A program made the position numbers and the translations under genes. 21,898 bases of DNA from a virus. The notes under the pieces were generated by a model, which was not told the DNA's origin, searched no databases, and saw nothing but the letters and a program-made list of their open reading frames with translations. Below are positions 14,385 through 20,311 of the stretch, piece after piece (position 1 is the first letter of the stretch; each line of letters opens with the position of its first letter). The DNA is taken from positions 1-21,898 of the IMG/VR virus record IMGVR_UViG_3300030101_003222. One strand, 5' to 3'.

Positions 14385-14822
14385 AAGAACATTATAACCT
14401 CTACCCTCTAAACAATTATTAATTAAATCTTGTCTAGTAGTTAATTTGGGAGAGAGCCATAAAATCCTCCAACGAAAAGAATTATATACTATTTTGCTTT
14501 TATCGGCTACGATATTGGTATTATCTTTGACGATATCTTGGCATGTATATAAGTCATCATGATATCTGTTCATATCCCCATTGATATTAGCAGATGATTT
14601 GCCTCTACTGTCAACTATTGGTGCCTTGCTACAACCGAAAACGACCATAGCAAGACATATTAAAATAAACATTGTTAATACCTTGAAAAACATTTTGTAG
14701 TAAGTTTTTTGTTGAGATATCACATGTTTATATTCAATGACAGGTTTACGAGTTCTTAGACAGTACCCGACAATGCGGGTACTCATATAACCATAGGGAA
14801 AAAATTTATTTCTCTTTGGCAT
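14376..14822 (-). CDS. Lipoprotein, envelope-facing, bacterial-type
   Basis: The open frame allows 148 residues from 14822 (coupled to the upstream stop, TGATATG) or 105 residues from an internal ATG at 14693. The second gives a normal lipoprotein signal (MFFKVLTMFILICLAMVVFGC, lipobox VFGC, here described by its ends). The mature part has PIVDSRG, NRYHDDLYTCQD and a C-terminal NNCLEGRGYNVL. This is the pattern of a bacterial outer-membrane lipoprotein family that usually has a glycine zipper in the middle; here that is replaced by a charged stretch. It could act in superinfection exclusion, which is speculative. The true start is undecided. Confidence 0.6.
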   Translation of the reverse strand: MPKRNKFFPYGYMSTRIVGYCLRTRKPVIEYKHVISQQKTYYKMFFKVLTMFILICLAMVVFGCSKAPIVDSRGKSSANINGDMNRYHDDLYTCQDIVKDNTNIVADKSKIVYNSFRWRILWLSPKLTTRQDLINNCLEGRGYNVLNK

Positions 14823-14823
14823 A

Positions 14824-15144
14824 TCAACTCACTATTTTTAAGTGATCTTTTTTGACAGGTGCAGTCGAACCAAATGCCTTACGCAAGACTTTATCAAGTT
14901 CGTCTATACCTATCATCAAAAGTTTATCCATGAGTTCTTGTTTGCACTCACAATAAGTAGGTGCCTCAATAATCTCAAGATTATGCCTATTGATTAATTG
15001 TTTATCATCAATAGAACCAACCCATTTAGTACCAGACTCACCGTCCAGACCAATAGTTTTTTTTACTTTAATAATATCCACTTTGACAGTTCTGCCAACA
15101 AATGGAATGTAGTCAACATAATGACCATGCTTTTTAGTCTTCAT
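14824..15144 (-). CDS. Hypothetical early protein
   Basis: A 106-residue protein taken from the ATG at 15144 because GGAGG sits at the right distance before it; an ATG sixteen codons upstream lacks a ribosome site. The first part is strand-rich (HYVDYIPFVGRTVKVDIIKV, with breaks). The middle has TKWVGSIDDKQLINRHNLEII, like a small beta-barrel (SH3/KOW-style) edge. The end is helical (ELMDKLLMIGIDELDKVL). It overlaps the upstream gene by 11 bases. I do not recognise a family. Confidence 0.55.
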   Translation of the reverse strand: MKTKKHGHYVDYIPFVGRTVKVDIIKVKKTIGLDGESGTKWVGSIDDKQLINRHNLEIIEAPTYCECKQELMDKLLMIGIDELDKVLRKAFGSTAPVKKDHLKIVS

Positions 15145-15436
15145 TTTTAAGTGCCTCCAACTTTTTAGGTGTCCAATATTTATCTCTTTCAATGCCTAAA
15201 CCAAAAGCACCTTTATAAGAGGATAGTTCATCAATACTGACATAACCCAATTCTTTTTCAAATATTTCACATAACCCATAAGCAACATTAGTTTCTGGAT
15301 CAAGTTCAGATAGATACCAAGTGCCTTTGCCTGTTGGGTTAAATAGTTTAACATAAGCAAGGGAAGATTTACTTCCCTCGGCTTTCTTATGGTTTTTGAT
15401 AAGTTGCTCTCTTATCGCTTTAGTGAATAAGTTCAT
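15134..15436 (-). CDS. DUF2958 domain protein
   Basis: A 100-residue protein, start chosen at 15436, which has AGGAGG upstream. The series VKLFNPTGKGTWYLSELDPE, VAYGLCEIFEKELGYVSIDEL and GLGIERDKYW matches the DUF2958 family, known from phages, plasmids and mobile elements but with no established function. The length is close to the family norm. It overlaps the upstream gene by four bases. Confidence 0.8.
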   Translation of the reverse strand: MNLFTKAIREQLIKNHKKAEGSKSSLAYVKLFNPTGKGTWYLSELDPETNVAYGLCEIFEKELGYVSIDELSSYKGAFGLGIERDKYWTPKKLEALKNED

Positions 15437-15969
15437 TGTGCCTCCTTTTGATAATAACCATAAATACAACGCATACCTTGACGGTCTGGGTTATAAATAT
15501 CGTTAATGACTTTATCTACAACACAAGTTAAATGTCTTGATAAACTTAATATTGCAGTACCGTTAGGCACCTCATCTTTTCTAAGATGATACTTACAACC
15601 ACTGCCAATAGTCATAAGAGGCACCCATTTAAAACCAATATCTATAATATATTGATGATAAACTTGTTTGAAATTACCATTTCTAGGCGATGTTTGATTT
15701 CTTAGTTCCATTTGCCTTGATAATTTATTGTTATGGTCGTCGATATAATTTTGATTTAGATTAAACAAATCATCATAGACTGACTTATAATCAAAACCAC
15801 TTGCGATACTTATTGCTCTAACAACACAATCGCCAGACGTACCTTTGAAATATTTGGAACGACCTCCGTCATTATATTGGAAATCACATCCCCATATTCT
15901 TTTTTTGTAATCAATACCACCAGCTCTACCTAGATGATGATATATTTTACCTTTTTGTATTTTGGTCAT
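15433..15969 (-). CDS. Cysteine-peptidase-like phage protein
   Basis: A 178-residue protein, start chosen at 15969 because of GGAGG upstream. The segment GTSGDCVVRAISIASG with C48, followed much later by SRHLTCVVD with H146 and INDIYNPDRQ with D157/N160, is the order Cys-His-Asp/Asn of papain-like folds. Related phage proteins have the same GDCVxRAI and SRHLxxVxDGxIxDxxxPS pattern and no assigned function. It may cleave a host or phage protein, or an isopeptide-type bond. Catalysis is inferred from the motif order only. Confidence 0.6.
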   Translation of the reverse strand: MTKIQKGKIYHHLGRAGGIDYKKRIWGCDFQYNDGGRSKYFKGTSGDCVVRAISIASGFDYKSVYDDLFNLNQNYIDDHNNKLSRQMELRNQTSPRNGNFKQVYHQYIIDIGFKWVPLMTIGSGCKYHLRKDEVPNGTAILSLSRHLTCVVDKVINDIYNPDRQGMRCIYGYYQKEAQ

Positions 15970-16144
15970 TATTATTGCCTCCATTATTATTATTATTAAT
16001 TATTCTGCTACTCATAACTTGATTAGCATTATTATCAAAGACGGCACTACTACCGTCTAAGAAAACTATTTTAAAGTAATGAGTGACCTTACCATTTTCG
16101 ATGAGGTCAACTCTTTTTGAAGATTTGAAAGGTTTAGGTAACAT
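15947..16144 (-). CDS. Hypothetical small early protein with Asn-rich tail
   Basis: A 65-residue protein. The first ~45 residues have a strand pattern (VTHYFKIVFLDGSSAVFDN). The C-terminal NNNNNGGNNND is encoded by the (AAT)n tract and ribosome site of the downstream gene, so it is probably a by-product of that signal. The start overlaps the upstream stop (TAATG). Confidence 0.5.
   Translation of the reverse strand: MLPKPFKSSKRVDLIENGKVTHYFKIVFLDGSSAVFDNNANQVMSSRIINNNNNGGNNNDQNTKR
15984..16003 (-). repeat. (AAT)n tract directly upstream of ribosome site, copy 2
   Basis: Minus strand: TTAATAATAATAATAATGG joins the GGAGG of the cysteine-peptidase-like gene. The tract is inside the end of the upstream ORF and gives it an Asn run. 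Confidence 0.6.
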
Positions 16145-16308
16145 TATTGAGCCACCCTTAAATCATTTTCATCAATCCAAAAACTGCCACCTAAAAAAGC
16201 AACAAGATAATTTTGATCAATAGGATTAATTGATTTTATAACACCCATATAATACTTATCATTTAGATCGCAATAATATTGAACAGTTTGATTAACTTTA
16301 TATTTCAT
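16144..16308 (-). CDS. Small SH3-like hypothetical protein
   Basis: A 54-residue protein, start chosen at 16308, where it overlaps the upstream stop (TAATG) and follows GGGGG. The sequence reads like a small SH3/KOW-type barrel: KVNQTVQYYCD, KYYMGVIKSI, NYLVAFLGGSFWIDENDL. This is an inference from strand spacing, not a recognised family. Its 3' junction repeats the motif at its own start (GGCTCAATAATG). Confidence 0.5.
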   Translation of the reverse strand: MKYKVNQTVQYYCDLNDKYYMGVIKSINPIDQNYLVAFLGGSFWIDENDLRVAQ

Positions 16309-16574
16309 TATTGAGCCCCCAAATAAATAATACAACCTAAAGCAGAACCAAGTTTATTAACAAGCATTCTATTAGATTTTTTTAGATTTTGGACAGCAAT
16401 ATCAGCACCAACAGTTTCGAACTGAACGAAACCACTTTTATCAACATAAGATAATTGAACTTTGATTGCTTTGATAACAACACCGTAAGCAGTATTATAA
16501 TCGTATGAATTAACACCTTTAGTAAAAGTATATTTTCCAAAAGTGAAAGTTCTAGTTTGCACTTTATGAGCCAT
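16308..16574 (-). CDS. First gene of the minus-strand operon, hypothetical
   Basis: An 88-residue protein starting at 16574. The ribosome site GGAGG lies six bases upstream and the (AAT)n tract directly before it. An earlier in-frame ATG at 16607 would add a run of asparagines made of the tract itself, so it is rejected. The body is strand-rich (TRTFTFGKYTFTKG, VVIKAIKVQLSYVD, GFVQFETVGAD) with a helical end. As the first early gene with a strong ribosome site, it could be a host-takeover protein; the function is unknown. Confidence 0.55.
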   Translation of the reverse strand: MAHKVQTRTFTFGKYTFTKGVNSYDYNTAYGVVIKAIKVQLSYVDKSGFVQFETVGADIAVQNLKKSNRMLVNKLGSALGCIIYLGAQ

Positions 16575-16584
16575 TTGACCCTCC

Positions 16585-16604
16585 TTATTATTATTATTAT
16601 TAAT
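16585..16604 (-). repeat. (AAT)n tract directly upstream of ribosome site, copy 1
   Basis: Minus strand: ATTAATAATAATAATAATAA followed by GGAGG and the first gene of the operon. The similarity of the three copies (tract, then ribosome site, then ATG) suggests an AU-rich translation enhancer, a site that ribosomal protein S1 could bind. Confidence 0.6.
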
Positions 16605-16612
16605 CATAATAG

Positions 16613-16636
16613 AAACCTACTAAATTTTTTAGGTTT
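16613..16636. promoter_or_regulatory. Inverted repeat in the leader of the minus-strand operon
   Basis: AAACCTA (16613-16619) and TAGGTTT (16630-16636) are perfect arms around ten AT-rich bases. It lies directly upstream of the first (AAT)n tract and could be an operator or RNA hairpin for the early operon. No -10/-35 pair could be assigned with confidence beside it. Confidence 0.35.
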
Positions 16637-16747
16637 TGACTACATAAATCGTCATAAAAAAACCCTTATAAAACCTTGATTATTTAACTTTTTTTTAATA
16701 AAGTAAGTATGCTTTTTCTTTTTTAAACATAAAAAGCTCTTTTTGTG

Positions 16748-16804
16748 GTGTCGCCTCCAACTTGACACTACATATTGGGGGTAAGTTAGTTTATCCTTGC
16801 CCCC
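16748..16804 (+). promoter_or_regulatory. Divergent control region: -35-like box, dyad and start-codon hairpin
   Basis: The gap 16575-16804 separates the divergent operons and has no gene. Near its right end a perfect TTGACA (16762-16767) is present, but the -10 position (about 16785-16791) is poor. The dyad GTGTC (16748-16752)/GACAC (16764-16768) overlaps it. A 9-bp stem, GGGGGTAAG (16777-16785) with CTTGCCCCC (16796-16804, one G-T pair), ends exactly at the VRR-NUC ATG and replaces any ribosome site. Together these look like the start-of-operon control for the replication/modification genes. Confidence 0.4.
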
Positions 16805-17179
16805 ATGACAAAAGAGATTGATATTCAAATAGCATGTAATTTTTTGTTAAATGAACTATCAGAGATTTATATTTTTAGGCACTATCATATAGCCAATGAG
16901 GGTAAGCGATCAGTTCAATATCAAGTAAAATTAAAAAAAATGGGTTTTAGGTCAGGTGCACCAGATTTAGTTATAGAGTACCCACAGGGCAAACTTTTAT
17001 ATGTTGAACTTAAAAACGAAAAAGGGCAGTTATCTCAATCTCAAAAACTATGGAAAATACAATCTAGTGCTTTAAACACGCCACATTTTATTATAAAAGG
17101 TAATATTAAACAATGTTTAGAACAGTTAGTAGAAATTATTGATAAATATGTCCCTCGTCGTACAGGTCAATCAAAATAA
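16805..17179 (+). CDS. VRR-NUC domain nuclease
   Basis: A 124-residue protein with the single-domain phage VRR-NUC layout. The core is KKMGFRSGAPDLVIEY with D54, YVELKNEKGQLSQSQ with E68 and K70, giving the D...E-x-K site of PD-(D/E)XK enzymes. VRR-NUC proteins act on branched or flap DNA and are common in phage replication clusters. There is no visible ribosome site; instead a strong hairpin ends at the ATG. The 3' end overlaps the next ORF by 32 bases. Confidence 0.88.
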   Translation: MTKEIDIQIACNFLLNELSEIYIFRHYHIANEGKRSVQYQVKLKKMGFRSGAPDLVIEYPQGKLLYVELKNEKGQLSQSQKLWKIQSSALNTPHFIIKGNIKQCLEQLVEIIDKYVPRRTGQSK

Positions 17180-17366
17180 AATTTTATTACCCAAAGACAC
17201 ACATGACCAGGACAGATTTATCGGTAAGTGGCATAAGGCTCAAACCCTTGCAATAGCAAAAGTTCAAGACGATTGGTTATTCAAAGACTACACACCAGAA
17301 GAATTTGATTTCAAAGTCAATGAATACACTTTAAAATATTATAGGCAAAATAAAAATGGAGGCTAA
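17148..17366 (+). CDS. Hypothetical protein between VRR-NUC and replication protein
   Basis: A 72-residue ORF starting at the ATG at 17148 (an upstream TTG in frame is less likely), overlapping VRR-NUC by 32 bases. It contains GKWHKAQTLAIAKVQDDWLFKDYTPEEFDFKVNEYTLKYYRQN with breaks, mostly helical and charged. The end codes for a GG just before GGAGG, the ribosome site of the next gene. No family is known to me. Confidence 0.5.
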   Translation: MSLVVQVNQNKILLPKDTHDQDRFIGKWHKAQTLAIAKVQDDWLFKDYTPEEFDFKVNEYTLKYYRQNKNGG

Positions 17367-17368
17367 TT

Positions 17369-18211
17369 ATGTTTATAGAAGAAAGTTCAAAACCTAAAGA
17401 TAAACTCAAAGCATGGTATTTATTTACCGAAGATTTTATCGCAGGAACTCAACATTTAACTAATCAAGAAATAGGAATTTATATTCGTTTGCTTTGTTGG
17501 AATTGGAATAAAAGATGTTCGGGTATACCAAATAACAAAGAAACTTATTATCGTATTGCAAGTGCATTTGTTGATCATGAAAAGTTTTCATGTGAAAAAG
17601 TTATTAAAGAAAATTTTGTATTAGTTAATGAACATTGGCAAAACGAAAGACAACTACAAGAATATTTATATATTACAAAAAGGATAGAGGCATCAAAAGA
17701 GAATGGTAAACTAGGTGGTCGTCCAAAAAAACCTAGCACAAACCCCCCTACCTCTACCCCTACCCCTACCATTAATAATAAATATAATAGAGATTTTGAG
17801 GATATATGGAATAGACTGTATAATAAACGAGGCAGTAAATATAGAGCATATGAGCAATATAAAATAGCAATAAAATTTCCTGATGTTGATTCAGATAGAT
17901 TAGTGATGGGTTATAATAAATTATGTTCAGCTACTGATGAAAAAAAGTTTGTGCCTCATTTTAGTAAATGGTTAAAAGATCAAAGGTGGGAAGAGTTTAT
18001 ACCAGAACCAACATCAAATTTAGGTGTAGTCAACCACGATGACACTAGATTACAAATGTTTGTTGATGCTATTAGAGATAAAAAAGTCACACGATTTGTT
18101 AAAGACTGGGCATTAAAACACAAAGATGTTATTGATAGAGGTATAAAACTAGGTAAAATAACAAAACAACAAGCCATTGAAGATTTAGAAATGGCTAGTG
18201 AATATAGGTAA
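17369..18211 (+). CDS. DUF1376-type replication initiator-like protein
   Basis: A 280-residue protein with GGAGG upstream. The N-terminal domain (about 10-75) has KAWYLFTEDFIAGTQHLTNQEIGIYIRLLCWNW with breaks, the DUF1376 pattern: a winged-helix domain of phage replication proteins. The spacer (about 108-132) is basic then Pro/Thr-rich (GRPKKPSTNPPTSTPTPT). The C-terminal part has FEDIWNRLYNKRGSKYRAYEQYKIAI and FVPHFSKWLKDQRWEEF, seen in phage initiators that load helicase. It probably starts replication. The TACCCC repeats in the spacer may be part of the origin. No polymerase or helicase is visible in the window. Confidence 0.78.
   Translation: MFIEESSKPKDKLKAWYLFTEDFIAGTQHLTNQEIGIYIRLLCWNWNKRCSGIPNNKETYYRIASAFVDHEKFSCEKVIKENFVLVNEHWQNERQLQEYLYITKRIEASKENGKLGGRPKKPSTNPPTSTPTPTINNKYNRDFEDIWNRLYNKRGSKYRAYEQYKIAIKFPDVDSDRLVMGYNKLCSATDEKKFVPHFSKWLKDQRWEEFIPEPTSNLGVVNHDDTRLQMFVDAIRDKKVTRFVKDWALKHKDVIDRGIKLGKITKQQAIEDLEMASEYR
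17743..17770. repeat. CCCCTA repeats (G-rich on the minus strand) in the replication-protein gene
   Basis: A C-rich tract of CCCCCCTA, CCTCTA, CCCCTA, CCCCTA, CC stands out in AT-rich DNA. On the minus strand it reads as G-tracts of two to six separated by TA, a G-quadruplex-type pattern. It sits in the spacer between the N- and C-terminal domains of the DUF1376-type protein, where lambda carries its origin in gene O. Confidence 0.55.
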
Positions 18212-18215
18212 TATT

Positions 18216-18824
18216 ATGCAAAATATAGAATTAGAAAAAATTATCCCTTACTCAAGAAACCCAAGACAAAATCAACATATTGATAAAGTTGCTGGTTCTA
18301 TCAAAGAGTTTGGATTTCAACAACCGATCGTTGTAGATATTGATAATGTGATAATTGTCGGACATACAAGATATTTAGCTGCAAAAAAACTTGGTATGAC
18401 ACAGGTTCCTGTTATTATCGCCGATAAATTATCAAAAAACCAAGTAAAAGCATATAGGATTGCTGACAATAGAGTTTCTGAAGAATCAACTTGGAATAAT
18501 GAATTACTTAATCTTGAGTTACTAGATTTGCAAAAACAAGAGTTTGATCTTGATAGTTTAGGATTTGAGCAAAACGAACTAAATAAAATTTTTAATCAAG
18601 ATGATCCATTGTTTGTATCGCCTGAACAATCTGGTATGGAAACTGACACAGATAATATTGAAGATTTTATACCATCACAAGTTAGAATGGTGCAATTATT
18701 TTTAAATTCTGAATCTGAACCAAAATTTAAAGAAATGATAGAGTTACTACAGAATAAATATAATACTAATAATTTAACTGACACCGTATATAATGCGATA
18801 AAAAATGAATACGATAGAGGTTAA
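18216..18824 (+). CDS. ParB/Srx-fold protein (ParB N-terminal-like)
   Basis: A 202-residue protein taken from the ATG at 18216 rather than a GTG six codons earlier. The N-terminal ~100 residues are a ParB-type domain: LEKIIPYSRNPRQN, VAGSIKEFGFQQPIVVD, the nucleotide-binding VGHTRYLAAKKLG (GHTR at 49-52, in place of GERR), and QVKAYRIADNRVSEESTW. The C-terminus is acidic then helical. The same N-terminal pattern is fused to, or next to, DNA methylases in other mobile elements. Here it overlaps the dioxygenase gene by 20 bases, linking it to DNA modification rather than chromosome partition. Confidence 0.85.
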   Translation: MQNIELEKIIPYSRNPRQNQHIDKVAGSIKEFGFQQPIVVDIDNVIIVGHTRYLAAKKLGMTQVPVIIADKLSKNQVKAYRIADNRVSEESTWNNELLNLELLDLQKQEFDLDSLGFEQNELNKIFNQDDPLFVSPEQSGMETDTDNIEDFIPSQVRMVQLFLNSESEPKFKEMIELLQNKYNTNNLTDTVYNAIKNEYDRG

Positions 18825-19719
18825 GCCAATACTAAATGATCAAGAAATCAAAGATTTACATGGTAAATTTATTGATGAAACATTTTTAAAATATCCAGTT
18901 ATTAATACTGATACAATAGTTAAAAATGAAAAAGGCGAGACATTACTTGTATTTTTAAAAAATGTAATACCAAATAATATTGCTTTTGAAGCATATAAAG
19001 TTTTTAGAAAAGCAACAGCAGTATCAAATAATCGTGGTCAAGCAGCTGGTCCACTGCCACCAGAACTTAAAACAGGCGATAAAATAGACGGATTAACAGT
19101 AGGTAAAGTAAGAGGTAATCGTTTTTGGCCATTAAGGAAAGACGGTACATTATCTAATAGTCCAAAGGCAAGGGCAGTTTATAGTTCAATCGTTGGATAT
19201 GCTGATAGATATTCAAGGATACCATATTGTAGGACTACAGAGTTCACACGAAAATATTTTGAAGAATATAAAAAAACTTTACCTTATGTAAAATATATTG
19301 GAGATTTATTTAAAAGATACATTCCAGAAAGATATGAACCACAAAAAAAAGCATGGTATAACACTCATGAAGATTTTAAAATACCAGAAACCCCATTCAC
19401 AACGATTACAGTAAACAAAAATTTTAGGACTGCTTGTCATTATGATGCTGGCGATTTAAAAGAGGGTTTCGGTAATCTAGGAGTTTTGCAAGCTGGCGAT
19501 TATAAAGGTGCATATACTATAATACCGAAATATGGTGTTGGTGTTGATGTTCGTAGTTGTGATTTAGCATTTTTTGATGTTCATGAACTGCATGGTAATA
19601 CAGAAATAAAACCTATCGGCAATGCAGAAAGAATCTCAATAGTGGCTTATTTTAGGGAAAAAATGACAGAATGTGGTAGTGCAAGTCAAGAATTAGAAAG
19701 GGTAAAATATGGAGGATAA
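18805..19719 (+). CDS. TET/JBP-family 2-oxoglutarate/Fe(II) dioxygenase
   Basis: A 304-residue protein. The C-terminal double-stranded beta-helix has the full TET/JBP signature: TITVNKNFRTACHYDAGDL with the Fe ligands H212 and D214, GFGNLGVLQAGDYKGAYTIIP, GVDVRSCDLAFFDVHELHGNT with the second His at 263, and ERISIVAYFREKM with R276 for 2-oxoglutarate. The N-terminal half has an FRKATAVSNNRGQAAG stretch and an RFWPLRKDG stretch, seen in JBP-like proteins. The family oxidises the methyl of thymine or 5-methylcytosine in DNA. It overlaps the ParB-like and methyltransferase genes. The substrate (T or 5mC) cannot be decided by eye. Confidence 0.9.
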   Translation: MNTIEVKPILNDQEIKDLHGKFIDETFLKYPVINTDTIVKNEKGETLLVFLKNVIPNNIAFEAYKVFRKATAVSNNRGQAAGPLPPELKTGDKIDGLTVGKVRGNRFWPLRKDGTLSNSPKARAVYSSIVGYADRYSRIPYCRTTEFTRKYFEEYKKTLPYVKYIGDLFKRYIPERYEPQKKAWYNTHEDFKIPETPFTTITVNKNFRTACHYDAGDLKEGFGNLGVLQAGDYKGAYTIIPKYGVGVDVRSCDLAFFDVHELHGNTEIKPIGNAERISIVAYFREKMTECGSASQELERVKYGG

Positions 19720-20311
19720 ATTTACAAACATATATGAAAAAAATATATGGGGCAAAGGTTCAGGAGCTGGTAGTTCTTTCAATTACAACAAAAAATATAT
19801 TTTGTTTTTACAAGAATTTTTTTTAAAAAATAATATAAAATCCATCTTAGATGTTGGGTGTGGTGATTGGCAATTTAGTCAATTTGTAAATTTTGATGGT
19901 ATAAAATATAAAGGGATAGATGTTGTTTCCTCAGTCATTGATGGAAATGCTAAATTTGCAAATGAAAATATAGATTTTATTTGTGGTGATATCAGTGATT
20001 TTAATCAATTAAAACCATACACAAATGTTGATTTGATTCTTATCAAAGATGTTTTACAACATTGGCATGACCAGGAGGTTGATGTTTTTTTAAATAATAT
20101 ATCAAATACAAATGCAAAAAATATTTTAATTACAAGTGCTTATAAACATTTTAGAGATAAAAATAAAAGTCTTTACCCAAGAAATATAGATAATAAATAT
20201 TCATTTGCACCACTTGATTTGATGCATAGTAAATACAATCATTTTAATTTTAAAAAGGTTTTTAAATACAAATTTAAAGAAGTTATTTTGTATCAAAACA
20301 AAACACAATGA
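19709..20311 (+). CDS. Class I SAM-dependent methyltransferase in the DNA-modification operon
   Basis: A 200-residue enzyme overlapping the dioxygenase by 11 bases. Motif I is ILDVGCGDWQFSQF (D48-VGCGDW), then KYKGIDVVSSVI (motif II region), FICGDISDF and a motif IV/V region with LILIKDVLQHWHD. There is no PCQ or DPPY motif, so it is not a standard DNA C5 or N6/N4 base methyltransferase. The class (WGKGSGAGSS before the core) is one seen with sugar and natural-product modifications. It probably methylates the hydroxymethyl or sugar group of the modified base. This is inferred from context. Confidence 0.75.
   Translation: MEDKFTNIYEKNIWGKGSGAGSSFNYNKKYILFLQEFFLKNNIKSILDVGCGDWQFSQFVNFDGIKYKGIDVVSSVIDGNAKFANENIDFICGDISDFNQLKPYTNVDLILIKDVLQHWHDQEVDVFLNNISNTNAKNILITSAYKHFRDKNKSLYPRNIDNKYSFAPLDLMHSKYNHFNFKKVFKYKFKEVILYQNKTQ

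Noticed and set aside
16575-16607. Upstream start giving an Asn-run N-terminus to the first minus-strand gene
   Set aside because: The run is the translated (AAT)n enhancer tract; GGAGG lies inside it and points to the ATG at 16574.
16676-16705. TTGATT with a TAAAGT box as a plus-strand promoter
   Set aside because: Both boxes are poor, and such matches are expected by chance in AT-rich DNA.
16640-16740. Short minus-strand peptides (8-10 codons) in the leader as possible attenuator peptides
   Set aside because: They lack ribosome sites at proper distance, have no codon bias such as repeated rare or regulatory codons, and no terminator follows.
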